Below, piece by piece: positions 22,992 to 34,224 of a DNA stretch of 64,000 bases. The notes under the pieces were generated by a model. The model was not told where the DNA came from and did no database searches. It was given only the letters and a program-made list of their open reading frames with translations. The stretch covers positions 6,864,597 through 6,928,596 of the forward strand of contig OX457040.1 of the NCBI GenBank assembly GCA_949752735.1, read 5' to 3'. How positions within the stretch are numbered: the stretch's first letter is position 1; each line of letters opens with the position of its first letter. The translations under genes were made by a program, and so were the position numbers. The stretch comes from Lumbricus terrestris (Eukaryota > Annelida > Clitellata > Crassiclitellata > Lumbricidae).

Positions 22992-23832
22992 CAGGGTGCG
23001 CCAAAAAAGAACCCCACTAGGTTTTTTGACAATATCTTGGCCAAAAGTAAGAATATCGAAATGAAATATTACAGGCTTAAAGACAATTCATATATGCACA
23101 TGGTGGTCAGATTCCATCAAAATATTTCAAACAGAACAAAAGTTATACCACTTTTAGGGAGGTCACCCACCGTTTTTTGACGATTCAAAAACGAAACGCA
23201 ACACAAAAGGAACAAAAACACGATTTTTTTCTCATCACAAATAATTATTATTATTGTTATTATTATTAAATAAATTTGTAATGCGCGCAATGTCACACCG
23301 AAATGTGAATCTGAGGCGCGGTATCAAATAATTGGTATCAAATAGCCTTGATAATACCAGACGATCATTATTATTGCTATTTAAAAGAGAAACAGGGTAC
23401 CAGCGCAGCTACGCGTCACTGAGAAGTCATCTGGCAAGATGACAATCAAATTGGTAAATAAGGAATCTATCAGATTAATCAACAGGTCAATCAAGAACTT
23501 TGCAAAGAGACTCAACAGAAGTTTTGGCACGGATGGTGGTGAGCACATTGAACACAAGTTGTGAAGCACTACCAAGTTCATTTGACAACAGTTACTTGAG
23601 ACGAGACTTAATGAAATCGTGTTTTTGTTACTTTTTGTTGCGTAACGTTTTTTAATCGTCAAAAAACGGTAGGTGGCCTCACTAAAAGTGGTATAACTTT
23701 TGTTCTGCTTGAAATATTTTTGATGAAATCTGACCACCATGTGCAGATAATTATGAATTGTCTTTAAGCCTGCAAAATTTCATTTCGATATTCTTACTTT
23801 TGGCCAAGATATTGGCAAAGGATCTAGTGTTG
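22992..23832 (+). mobile_element. Tc1-like element with about 220-bp inverted terminal repeats
   Basis: The left end after TA is CAGGGTGCGCCAAAAAAGAA. Sequence from 22992 to about 23215 reappears inverted at about 23620-23830 (for example CTTGGCCAAAAGTAAGAATA against TATTCTTACTTTTGGCCAAG). The right repeat stops at GATCTAGTG and lacks the last ~28 bp. Between them, 23470-23580 (+) gives INRSIKNFAKRLNRSFG, then GGEHIEHKL: the same transposase tail as at 19.5 kb, with stops. A LINE-tail fragment (23265-23321) is embedded. A dead copy of the same family as 19420-19892. Confidence 0.7.
23265..23321 (-). mobile_element. Short LINE-tail fragment, copy 2
   Basis: Inverted tail AAATAAATTTGTAATGCGCG followed by CACACCGAAATGTGAATC and TGAGGCGCGG, shared with 16860-16905. 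Confidence 0.4.
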
Positions 23833-23859
23833 TCGCATCAAACATTATTTTTTTCATCT

Positions 23860-24905
23860 TCACATCGATTTAATATGGTATCAGTGAAAATCATATCGAA
23901 GGTGTCTAAAGGAAGCGTTTAAGCGTTTTGTCGTAATGCGAGAATTATCGAGAAATAGCTGAAGGGTTGTATTATGATCCAATTGGAATTGGGTGTGAAA
24001 ACAGATTTTTACCAAGATGCTCAAAGAAAGACTGGGGCTACAACCCCTCTCATCCAACCCAACCCAGGCAATTCTCACCCTGCAATGGAGACCGCACCGT
24101 TACAGATCCAATGAAGACTTTTATTTACAGATAGGCCTACACAATGTAGGCGTTACTTTATGAGTTGAATGTTGACAATGCTTTGAAGGCTGCGTTTGGT
24201 GCAGGGATACCAAATAATTTTGCGACAGACAAATTAATATAGAATCAGTGCAGCCCACTTCGAAGGTGTTCAACGATGAATGACCTTCTACATCAGCTGA
24301 TGTCATCTTGTCGCTATCAAGACGATTGTTTACTAAATCAAAATAGACATACATTTCCAGTTTTGTTATTGACGTACATTTCCAGGTTCAACATAGACGC
24401 ACATTAACAGGTTCAATAATCTTCAGAGTTACTTAAAATGTGACCGACTTTATTTACATTGCACAACCGAAAAGGCATTTAAGATTGTTTGTTGCAGCTT
24501 AACGACACTGTGTGATAACAAAGACCATTAGAGTCGCACTCCTCTTTTATCCAGTCTTGGGACTGGAACTGTGAGAGTGCAACCGGCAGCGGAGCTTCTT
24601 AAGATTTTTTATTCCTGTATTTAACGTCGTCATACGATGTCAACGGTCGTTGACGACAATTGAAGTAATAATATACAGTACATTGAAAACATAAATCATA
24701 TAGGCCTACAGTTTCCAAAAGCCATGTCAAAACATCATCTACAAATTCACCAATGTTCGATGTATTATAGCACGAAATTACAGAGCTAATAATGTTTATC
24801 AAACTTTAAACAGTTGACATCTTAAGATTTTTAATTCGTTCGACCTGTTAATAGTGCCTTTAAAAACGTTTCGAAGGTGTCCAAAAAAGCCCAGCCTTCT
24901 ACATG
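23860..24905. repeat. Decayed host-module copies
   Basis: Module marks: ATCGAAGGTGTCTAAAGGAAG (23896), TTCGAAGGTGTTCAACGATG followed by CTTCTACATCAG (24259), 29-bp-type units TTCAACATAGACGCACATTA (24385), and TTTCGAAGGTGTCCAAAAAA followed by CTTCTACAT (24868), which the LINE at 24905 cuts. A QSWDWNC-type remnant is not coding. Confidence 0.55.
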
Positions 24906-25755
24906 TATTTATTTATTTCATAAATTTATATAGCGCCTCTTCAAGGTATGCTACTCAGAAGCGCTCCCGGCCCAACCACGGCTAAATAAAACAGTTTGTA
25001 GGTTCTTAAGGAACAGAGTGGAGTGACCCCAGGGAATTAAGCGCAGTGTTACAGGGAGACCATTCCAAGTTGTAGGAACGGCAACAGAGAATGAACGATG
25101 ATGTCGGATAGCAGACCGTGAGCGGGGAACCAGAAGCTCAGCCTCGTTCGCCGATCGAAGGGTGAATCGACGCTGAACTCACAAGGTGGCACAAAAGAGT
25201 TCTCGAAGATACGATGGAGCTAGTCCTTCAATGCACCGCCTAACCAATGCAATGACCCTGTATGCAATCCGCTGTAGGGAAGGAAGCCAGTATAAGATAT
25301 CCAGCATATAGGATGAGACATGGCCATATTTTGGGATATGGCCAACAAGTCGGGCCGCAGAGCGGAGGACCCGTTCCAGGCAGCCAATCCGGTCAGCCGG
25401 TAGTCCATGACAGAGGGTGCTGCAGTAGTCAAGGCGGGAAACTACGAAAAAGTGAACAAGAGTAGAGGCAGCACTAAAAGACAGAGAGCGGAGACCACCC
25501 TAAGCTGACGCAACTGGTAATAGCAGCTTCGGCATAGCAGGTTTATATGCCGAGTGCAAGTTAGACCTTGGTCTAAAATAATACCAAGGTCCGGCACAAA
25601 AGGTGAGAAAGTAATCAGAGGAAACTCTAATGCTAAGGCTTTCATGTTCATTTTTGCCAGTTGTTGACGCGTCCCAAACCAGATATATTTCGTCTTGGTA
25701 GGGTTCAGTCGCGAACGGTTAGAAGACATCCAGGCTTCCAGTGTTGCCATGACCC
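24905..25755 (-). mobile_element. L2/CR1-like LINE, 5'-truncated
   Basis: On the - strand the 3' end reads CTTGAAGAGGCGCTATATAA followed by ATTTATGAAATAAATAAATA. Upstream, a frame at 25442-25750 encodes the end of a reverse transcriptase palm/thumb region: an early WMSSNRSRLNPTKTKYIWFG motif, then DLGIILD. The motif N-x-x-K-T-x-x-x-x-x-G is typical of CR1/L2 ORF2. Further 3' frames are broken (LTGLAAWNGSS; HWLGGALKD). The element split a module copy: CTTCTACAT before it and TTATTTGATGAAGTC...CTGCCAGGGTC after it are halves of the block that is intact elsewhere. Confidence 0.8.
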
Positions 25756-26620
25756 TACAAATTTTTCGTTATTTGATTATTTATTGCATCATTTATTTAT
25801 TATCAATACATTATTTTCTACATTATTTGATGAAGTCTTGTTGCTGCCAGGGTCGCTGATGCTAACGTCACCTTAATCAACCACTATGTAGTACTATTTT
25901 TAAGGTAAATGTGGTCAACACTTACAAATTCAGAATAGTTCCAGTTTCAAAGTGTACGCTCATTTTCACGTTCAATATGGATACTAGTGAAACTTTATGG
26001 ACACCATAGATATGAAATATAACTTTATTGCGTGCGAGAAATTAATTTAATATTGGAAATGTCGAAAGCTTTATGAAGGTGTCCAATGATGCTCTCTTCT
26101 GCAAACTAGAATGCCATATCGTTGCCGCCATGGCCGTGAACATTTGCCACACCTTACTATTTCACCGGGATGCGCGATTTGCAGATTAAAAGTGCCCAAT
26201 ATTTCCAGTTGCATAATTATAGTTTTCCAGCAGTTACTGACTTAAAGAGGACGTACAATACAATTTGAAATGCCTTTCACGAATTAATAGTGTCGGTAAA
26301 AATATTCAGAAGGTGTCCAAGAAAGTGCAATCGTCCACATTATTTCATAGCATATCGTGACTGTAAGGACCGTTGACCCTAACCTGTCCTTCCTTACTGA
26401 CTCACTGTGTAAGTCGATTTACAGGTTGAATATTACAAAATGACAGCAGACGTTCTGCCCAAGAGTCTCTGACTATCTGAGATTAACTATAGAGACAGAG
26501 AACTGGGTTCGATAATGTTGAAAATGGAAAACAACCCTAGAGACGTTTTAGGTCAAACTCTGATTGACTAGGTTTTAAAATGATTGACGTAGATGAGGAT
26601 TGTTCGAAGTAGACTATTAT
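25756..26620. repeat. Decayed host-module copies after the LINE
   Basis: CTTGTTGCTGCCAGGGTCGC (25848), ATGAAGGTGTCCAATGATGC (26073), AGAAGGTGTCCAAGAAAGTG (26308) with CATATCGTGACTGTAAGGAC, and GAGAACTGGGTTCGATAATG...ATGGAAAAC (26498-26530) occur in the order seen in the 531-bp unit. Confidence 0.6.
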
Positions 26621-26910
26621 TACTAGGTCACAATGCACGACTCTTCAACATTTTTACTTTTATTCCTAGGCAGACTGAAAAATATCTGCTCGTTCATAAC
26701 AACTACCAATTCGGCCACATCTCCAGCTATATGCGTGACGTTCTCCACTGGCTCCCCCCACTCAAGCAGCGAATTGAGTATAGGATATCTACTCTATCCC
26801 AGTCTGGCGCTGCATGCTAGGCCTTGCTCCTGCTTATCTTAGGCTTTATTCGCTGCTCTTTTGTGCCTGTTATGGCACTGTTGCGTTATGTCGACCGGTT
26901 ATTCCGTCAA
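26620..26910 (+). pseudogene. L2/CR1-like LINE ORF2 C-terminal fragment (+ strand)
   Basis: The frame 26593-26820 contains SYMRDVLHWLPPLKQRIEYRI, the conserved HWLPv.qRI.yKi segment downstream of the RT in CR1/L2 ORF2. After a stop the sequence continues to a CTGTTATGGCACTGTTGCG stretch and (AT)-rich tail near 26910-26940. It is a short dead insert in the opposite orientation to the copy at 24905. Confidence 0.55.
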
Positions 26911-27330
26911 TAAAACGAACTATAATAATATATACTAGTTCCACGAGATACAATATTATTACCACTTTTGTGGACGCGGAGTAATAAATAAAATTTGTCT
27001 AAGCCGTTTTAACGGTGTCAAGCCGTCTTTATCCAACAACAAAATTTTGATTGCTATCTAAGCCGCTGCATTATATGTAATAATTTACAGTATTTCGTAA
27101 AATCCCAGTAATCGCCTATTACATCAAATTTCTTATCAGAGACTCTGTCGGCCACAAGATGAATTAAGACATTGAAGATGCAGTAGGTTACATTCCTTAT
27201 ACACCTTTAAAAAGGTATTATGTACTGCTATTTATATTTTCACAGTTTGATTCACAAGCGCTTCAAAACCTGGGCACGCATTAACACTCGGCCACTGGAA
27301 TGCCCTGGTACCGATAGTTCAAAGTGTCTA

Positions 27331-27590
<260 letters not shown>

Positions 27591-27599
27591 GTACCTACT

Positions 27600-27860
27600 C
27601 AAAGGAAAGAAACAGTCTTCAACAGTTTGTGAAATTGAGAACTGCTTGGGAAGTGTCGGATTGTCAATCAAGGGAAGCCTATTCCAGGTTGTTGGACCAA
27701 CCACAGAGAACGAACGCCTCTGCATTGTTGCAGAGCGAGTGAAATCAACGACTAAGTCACCATGGACAGCTGAGCGCAGTGCGCGGCGACCTATTATTTT
27801 TTGATAAACTGGAGGACCGCGTCAATAGTCTCTGTCATGACATCGAGACGCTGTTTCAAA
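27600..27860 (-). mobile_element. L2/CR1-like LINE fragment (- strand)
   Basis: GCCTATTCCAGGTTGTTGGA and CAACCACAGAGAACGAACGCC align with 25055-25100 (CCATTCCAAGTTGTAGGAAC; GAGAATGAACG) and 33215-33255. On the - strand it encodes remnants of the R.RAFSVvGP.WN motif end of ORF2. The 3' tail is replaced by the CAAT array. Confidence 0.5.
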
Positions 27861-28239
27861 GCACGGTAGGCCTACAGGAATGCATTTAAACATGCAATAG
27901 AAAAGGCGCCGCAGTTTAATGAACTCTCGACACTCGTCGATTACAATCGGGTCAACAAACCATGGCGGTTACAAGATGACGCTAACAACTGCAAATACAG
28001 GGCTCTCATTGGACACGTTTGGCCCTCAGGCCGCCAAGATTTTTGTGGCATGGATAACCAAGATGGCTATCACCCAGGTTACCAACCTCTGGATTTTGCG
28101 CTTTCTTTGAGATAATGTAATACAGCATTATGTCACAATTATTATGGGCATATGAAAATAAATAAAGGTGTCATATTAATTTAGGGACTTTACAAGCTCA
28201 ACCCACCTAAAATGTGTAATTTTCTAAATTTCTTACATT

Positions 28240-28800
28240 AATTATGCGCAGGGTTATTATTTGTGTTTCACAACCATTGCTTAGTGTGGAGTCACTAAGC
28301 AGAGGGAGGACTTGGGGGAGAGGATACGCGCCTCCCCATTATAAAATTATTTTATTTCCGCACTGCAATGGCAGCATTTTAGAATCACATTTTAGCGAAA
28401 TTGCTCGTAATTTCCTAACTGAAATGCTAACATTTTTAAGTTGCCATCCCAAAGCAATTTCTCCAAGTTTCACTGCTGAAAGACTTGGTTCAAGACTTGA
28501 ATGAAACCAGTCCATTGTTTAAAATTTTTGAATTTCCACTTTGCAACAGTTGCATTCTGGGCTGTAATTTTAACGAAATGAATCATCATTTCAGTGCTGA
28601 AAAGTCATGGTACCGGTAAGTGACTTCAGAAGTGTCCATTCCTATTGCTTAATGTTTTTAAATATTTGCACTGTAATGGTAACATTTAAGCTGTCATCTC
28701 AACAAATTTATCATGATTTTATTTTTAAAAGAGATTATCTACGAACTCAATAAATGTCCAGTCCACGTTGTTAAAAAGTTTCAATTTCGACTTACAATAA
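28240..28800. repeat. Degenerate tandem repeat, about 145-bp unit, three copies
   Basis: Words TTTCCNCACTGCAATGGCAGC, TTTCACTGCTGAAAGAC and CAGTCCATTGTTTAAA recur as TTTCCACTTTGCAAC, TTTCAGTGCTGAAAAGTC and TGTCCATTCCTATTGCTTAA, then again as TTTGCACTGTAATGG and TGTCCAGTCCACGTTG. No gene is visible. Confidence 0.5.
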
Positions 28801-28819
28801 CAGGCTCAATGTAGGTGTA

Positions 28820-29110
28820 TATTTCTAGGTACAACGAGGAGCAGGTTCCCGTCTTTGATTGGATCATTATTCCCAGCGGATCAATTCCATTGAATTTATG
28901 TCCTTAATTTTCTCGGAGTCATTTGGAAAATGTTTCTGGTAAATGCACTCATCCGATGAAGTCGTCCAAGATTATTTCACTTCCGAGAATTGCTTGAGTG
29001 AGAAGTTTGGGACAGAGAGTATTGAGAATGGAGTATTCGTGGAGAATTCTGAGATAGTTCAAATTTAATTGTGCCTACATAGGCATGTCGATAAAAACGA
29101 TTGAAGTAGA
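28820..29110. repeat. Dispersed block, copy 2, with module tail
   Basis: The order GGTACAACGAGGAGCAGG, TTTGATTGGATCATTATT, CCAGCGGATCAATTCC, TTTGGAAAATGTTTCTGG and CACTCATCCGATGA also occurs at 7290-7510 and 39455-39770. It continues into ATTGAGAATGGAG, a module block. Confidence 0.65.
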
Positions 29111-29279
29111 TGAATAATGAATATCATGTATTGAAGTCATATTCTTTGAGGACAGTCTTAGATTTAGTATGGCATCATAGTCCTTTATGTGCCATGGGGT
29201 CCCGTTTGCACCTTGACGTATAGGATTAGTATAATCTACACTGCCGATCGGGGTTCCATGCTGACACCTATGGCTTTCC

Positions 29280-29945
29280 ATATCTAATCATATGCTGTTG
29301 ACCTGCAGGACTACGTCCAAGGAGCACGGGATATAGACACGCAGCTACTGCGTGCAACCCAGTACACTGCAGTATCTAACAAACTTTGGACAGACAGACA
29401 CGCTGTTAAAGCAAGATGCAGCATTAGTAGGGAAGTACTTGTTGCGTGTCAAGGTCAACTACAACATGTGAATTGTTCGAACAAAATTAATGAGATTAGA
29501 CAACTATATCACATACACGTTCGGAATTGATGCACTCCCTCCTACAAGCAGTGGGATCAGAAGCCACATACAGCGAGGTCCTCCTGTGCACCATGCCAAC
29601 TACCTGCAACACACAATGAACATGAAGCAAAACTATAGAACCATTAAATCGCGGATGGAAGGACACAATTCCGTTGCATTGCTTCCATCACAATGTCTGC
29701 ATCCTTTGTCACGAATTCTGCTCACAATATGCAACTGTGCAGGCAAGTGTGACAATCGACGCTGTGGTTGCCACGCTGCTGCAAATTTCTACGTCATATT
29801 TTGTGATGGGAAGACAAAACTCATCCTGCAAAACCGTTCGACACAATCTTGCTTGCACACATCCAAACAATCTTAATGGTTATATACTGGAGACAACCTT
29901 TATTGATGCACTGAAATGTGACATAAAGCAGCATTGACTTTTAGC
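29280..29945 (+). pseudogene. Cys-rich element-derived coding fragment, broken
   Basis: The frame 29490-29876 contains ICNCAGKCDNRRCGCHAAANF, a CxCxxxC-x3-RCxC arrangement like Cys-rich tails encoded by some metazoan transposable elements and CRC-type proteins. Upstream (29330-29480) there is a readable frame with stops, DIDTQLLRATQYTAVSNKLW. The order suggests a decayed longer gene. I cannot name the family. It may be one of the unclassified multi-copy 'hypothetical' proteins of marine invertebrates. Confidence 0.35.
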
Positions 29946-30039
29946 ATGTCATGATAAGCTAACTAAATTATTTTGCCCAATTAAAGTTATAACACCTGTT
30001 TCTACGTTGCATTCATTCAATTTATAATCGACAAAATTG

Positions 30040-30625
30040 ATGAAGCAAAATGACTTTTACCATGACCTCAGACCCTTCAGATGACCCCAGATGACAAAAA
30101 GCAATGTCAGAAATGAATTCTATATACCCGAATCAGAGACATTAGAGGTATTGCACAAGTCATATATATGCCGTAATAAATAAAACATATGAAACTCAGT
30201 GACCTTGACCTCTTAACCTAAAGATGACCCCTGCTGACAAAAGCAATATCAGAAATGAATTCTACATACCAGAATCAGTAACATTAGAGGTATTACATAT
30301 GCATATTAAGCTGTAATAAATGAAAAATACGAAACTCAGTGTCCTTGACCTTGACCTCTATAACTTTAAGATGACCTCTGATGACAAAAACAACATCAGA
30401 AATGAATTATACATCCATGAATTAGTACAATTGGAGGTATTACAATTTCATAAGCTGAAAGAAATGGAAAATGAAAGAAAAATTAATACGAAAAAAATGA
30501 CCTTGACCACGACCTTGCGACCTCAAGATGACCCCCTGATGACAAAAACAATATCAGAAATGAATTCTACACACCTGAGTAAGTACCATTAGAGGTATTA
30601 CGCGTGCATATAATGCAAGAAATAA
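30040..30625. repeat. Tandem repeat, four units of about 150 bp, with TGACCTTGACCTC motifs
   Basis: CAGAAATGAATT marks four units at 30109, 30250, 30399 and 30555 (spacing 141, 149 and 156 bp). Each unit carries GACCTTGACC-type words, AGATGACC(C/T)C and ATTAGAGGTATTAC. The words read as TCAAGGTCA on the other strand, the monomer site of nuclear receptors such as NR5A/ERR. Confidence 0.7.
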
Positions 30626-30829
30626 AGAAGATGAATTTTCCAATATGGCCGGCGGCGTGCATATTGGATAATGTTAATTACGTCATTCGTGCCGCCATGG
30701 CGGATAAGCACCTCGGTGAATGTTCATGTCCAGGGACCCACTGACCGATTGGAAGTGAGAAATTCCCCCAACAGCATTTTGCAAACGGGACCTCATGGCA
30801 CATAATGGACTAATCAATGGACTAATCAA

Positions 30830-31436
30830 TTTGCTGGTTGAACTCGACCGATATCAGCATGTTCAAAGGAAACGCACGTAGGCTGCTTCACTACTTTAAC
30901 AGATTCAATGCAGACGAGTTATTATTTCACAATTTAAGAATAGTCGCAGAATCAACGGTTCAATGTAAGCGTACATTTTCAGTTTTAACGTAGACGTTGA
31001 TTTACATGTTGAATGTAGACATGCTCTGAAAGGACTTTTCCTTGATTTAACCAAACTACGTCTTTCGACCTAATATAGAGCATAATATGAAACCATTTTG
31101 AAGGTGTTCAACGAAGAACTATCCTCTACATCAATTGATGTAGTCTCATGGCTGCCAAAGGCCGTAAACCCTAACCTAATCATGCTATCACACATGAGCG
31201 GAAGATTTTCAGTTTTAGCACGACCAATGGTTACAGCTCCATATATATTAGACCAAACCTTAGCTTGTTGAAGGTTCGCAACATTTACAGGTTCAATATA
31301 CAATGTGTCCCGACGAAAAGTAGACTCCAAGAAAAAGGTCATAACTCGGTCAAAGCCTGTAGCATTTGCCTGTAATTTTAAGAACGACAAAAATAGACAC
31401 ATTTCCACCAGTTGGCAACGCCATTTGAAATGTGGG
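30830..31436. repeat. Decayed host-module copies up to the hAT insertion
   Basis: 29-bp-type units (GGTTCAATGTAAGCGTACAT at 30958), then TTTTGAAGGTGTTCAACGAAG (31093), CCTCTACATCAATTGATGTA and CATGGCTGCCAAAGGCCGTA in the order of the 531-bp unit. The hAT-like element at 31445 begins within module-flanking sequence. Confidence 0.55.
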
Positions 31437-31597
31437 CGAGTTGGCAGGGCCGGATTAACCACGGTGCTGATTGTGCTGCAGCACAGGGCCCCAAGTTTCG
31501 GTGGGGCCCCCAAATTGTTAAAGTACAAAAATAAAGTGAGGATTCAGGAAAGAAACAGTGCAAATTGAATTGCAATGCATTATGCATAGTGTAGCCA

Positions 31598-32055
31598 TTA
31601 GCTGTCTACGGCCCTTCTTCTCTACCGTACTCTATCTTACTTGGGGCACGTGGGTGTAGGAAGGATGGGCGTTGCCTATTTAAGGAACTGCTAGCGTGGG
31701 TAGCGTGGCTGTTGTGGTGTGTGATGCGCGTGGTTGATGTCTCTCGTTGAGCGTGTTCTTGGTGTTCGTTTCCCTCGCGGTTTGCGAGTTGACCTGCGGG
31801 TTCGTCTTCTACGTCGCCTTCTTCACCCTGTTGGTGGTCTGGCCGTTCATCCGTCTTCCTTGGCTCCGTTAGCCGTTGTCTGCTGTGCTGCCGTCCGTAC
31901 TGAGTCCTCTGGTCTGTTCGACTTCGTGTCTACTAGACGGTAACGTTGATACTTTTGCTGTACATAATTGCTCTCTTGAATAAATCGATGTTATTTTATC
32001 AAATTGGGACCTTATCTTGATAATCATACCCCGTAGACGGCCTGTGAACCCAACA
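31598..32055 (+). mobile_element. LTR-like promoter/poly(A) segment inside hAT-like element 1
   Basis: TATTTAAGG (TATA-like, 31677) is followed by a T/G-rich region and AATAAA at 31979. Two candidate frames exist: TGTTGTGG at 31710 to CCCAACA at 32055, or TGTCTACGG at 31595 to CCGTAGACG near 32039. Both have short inverted ends like an LTR. No matching second LTR, primer site or 5-bp target duplication was found, so a solo LTR is only a possibility. Confidence 0.25.
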
Positions 32056-32105
32056 ATAGCAACAATAGCCATGACTAAATATAACCAAATAGTCCTAATG
32101 TCATA

Positions 32106-32160
32106 GTATACCCAAAGATATTAGAGTTTTACTAGTAAAACTCTAATATCTTTGGTATAC
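32106..32160. repeat. Perfect long palindrome, 55 bp
   Basis: GTATACCCAAAGATATTAGA and TTTTACTAG are followed by their reverse complement to GTATAC at 32160. The only defect is one extra C. The centre is ACTAGT with no loop. Confidence 0.95.
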
Positions 32161-33061
32161 CGGTAAGTCGAAATTGACCTACTCACTGCTCTGGAACTAT
32201 ACGAGTCACTGACAACTTTTGTGGAGGAAATGCGAGGGACTTTCGATGATATAGAGAAGAAGGTCCATGGTAACTCATGGGCGCCGACTCTGCGAGACCC
32301 GTGAGTGACCAGCACCACTAGAAATGGGCCATGCGAGCTAGGTCCGCCAATGCATGGGGATCAACCAGAAAGATGTCCTTTTAAAGAGATTATTTCTGTT
32401 GGCATTGCTTATCTATAAAAATCATACCGTTTTTATATTTTTTTTAAACTCTCAGTTAGTCTACCTTACTATTGCTCCAGTTTGACCCCAGCTGGCAGTC
32501 TGAACTCCATTAATTGGTCCTCAGCCGATCAGCGAATACGAGGAAACACCGAAATCATGCTTATTCGATCCGGCCGCTTTCATCATTTTTTTACGGACGA
32601 AGGCGACGATTTTAATTTAGGCCTACATTGTTTGAATTTGCTTCTTTTTCTTGCACATGCTCAATAATGTTTCTCACTGCGCGGGAGTCACCTCCCAGCA
32701 TCAAAAAGCGGGATATTGTTTTGTCTGGCCTAGCAAATCAGCCTTGACTAAATTGTCAAGACTATTTGAAAGACAACTATTTCCACAGTGTTAGGCCTAA
32801 TATTGGCTTACTAAATAGTGGCTAAATATTTAAATGTAGACAGAATTGCTTGATTTCTTGTGTAAAATTTGAGTAGCCTATGTTGACATAATTAGGGTAG
32901 AGTGCTCCAAGATGCCAATGCTAACGAAGATTGTGCTTTTCTTCCGTGTGCATGGATTCAAAGAGAAGTAGGCCTAGCCTAGGCCTACATGTTGACCCAA
33001 AGAGTGATCAACTTTTTTAAACAATTAGGAATCTGGACCATTTATTGAAGTCTTGAATCAT

Positions 33062-33450
33062 TCATTCATTCATTCCGAAAACTTATGTAGCGCCCCTTCA
33101 AGAAGCCTACGCAGAGGCGTTCCCAGTCCAGCCACGGTTAAAAGATAGGCCTTGAGCAACTGGTAGAAATCAGGCAAATTATTCCGAGGTAGTAATTAAG
33201 CGTAGTGCAAGCGGGAGCCCATTCCATGTGGACGGGCCAACAACCGAGAAGGCTCGACGCTGTCTGGTGGCAGAGCGGGTTCTAGGGATAAGCAGCTCCC
33301 CATTGGCCGAAGAGCGCAAAGTTCGATGGGAATCTATGTCAGAGACAGAGATCAGATAAATAGGACAGAGCACTATAAGTGAGACACCGCCAGACAAGTG
33401 CTGCTATAATGCTATTGTGTACGAGATGCACTGCGAGACTGGAAGCCAGT
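33062..33450 (-). mobile_element. L2/CR1-like LINE 3' fragment
   Basis: The inverted 3' end is CTTGAAGGGGCGCTACATAA with an (AATG)n tail at 33060. The - strand frame 33179-33397 encodes a Leu-Arg-Ser-Ala-x-x-x-x-L-x-x-P-R-T-R-x-A core, then RRAFSVVGPSTWNGLP. This is the hallmark C-terminus of CR1/L2 ORF2. It is nested in hAT-like element 1. Confidence 0.75.
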
Positions 33451-34039
33451 GCAAAACGTCACTCATGTAAGCAGAAATCGGGGCATTTGTATGTCATAGT
33501 GTCTGCCTTGCTTCTTAAAATTGTAAGGGGCCCCGTCATTCGATCAGCACAGGGCCCCCAAAACTGTAGATCCGGGCCTGCGAGTTGGTCAAGTTTATGA
33601 ACGTTTGCGATGCAGTGACGAGAAGGGGAAATTTTCCTTCATACTAAAGCCAAAAGTAAGTGAAGTTCAGATACGCTGTCTTGGTGTTCAAAATGCTATC
33701 CTATTTCACGAACACATGACCGTAGACGAAAATACCACTGTTTTATGTCACGGTTGATGATCACGTGGTCAAATAGCTGCCACTCTTCAATCAGGTGCGC
33801 ACTGTGGTGACCGATGTCACGAAAACGGTAACGATAAACGTGCTCCTCCAGTTGACCTTAAGCTCCAGATTTTGATATTCAGGTGGATTGAGGTCTAGAC
33901 TGTTGATCAGCCACAGCTGCAGAAATGATTATGAAGTCGGGTGTCTTACGGGACAAGAGAACACTAATAATTGTCTGAAGCACGTTTCATCGGTACACAG
34001 TTACTGTAGCCGGTTGTTTACTAATTCAATGCAGGGCTT

Positions 34040-34222
34040 TTTAGCGTGCAGTTGTACACAATGTGTGCAGTTCTAAATGGATCTTTGCAGTTGTAGAAGC
34101 AATTCTATGCCGACAAAACTAGTAAAAGGTCATTGTCCTGCGAGTGGGAGTACTATACCATGGAGGATGGGAAGGCAAAGAAAGGGCTTGTGCAGTTCTA
34201 AAAATTCCTTAAAAACAGCCGA
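34040..34222. repeat. Empty-site paralogue of the MITE insertion at 36032
   Basis: GTACACAATGTGTGCAGTTCTAAAT, here broken as GTACACAATGTG and GCAGTTCTAAATG, then TACCATGGAGGATGGGAAGG, CAAAGAAAGGGCTTGTG and CTAAAAATTCCTTAAAAACA, parallels 35895-36031 plus 36454-36500. This copy lacks the 422-bp MITE. Confidence 0.7.
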
Positions 34223-34224
34223 GA

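Larger units (their letters stand above)
31445..33580. mobile_element. hAT-like element 1, 2.14 kb, perfect 8-bp TSD
   Basis: The left terminus is CAGGGCCGGATTAACC at 31445. The right terminus, read inverted, is CAGGCCCGGATCTACAG ending at 33580. Both are flanked by CGAGTTGG (31437-31444 and 33581-33588), a perfect 8-bp duplication. CAGGG-type ends with an 8-bp TSD define hAT. GCAGCACAGGGCCCC words lie just inside both ends in inverted relation. There is no transposase. The interior carries an LTR-like segment, a long perfect palindrome and a LINE 3' fragment, so it is a composite non-autonomous copy. Confidence 0.85.

Noticed and set aside
31734..31943. 69-codon Arg/Leu-rich + frame
   Set aside because: It lies in the LTR-like, T/G-rich segment and has no motif; composition alone explains it.
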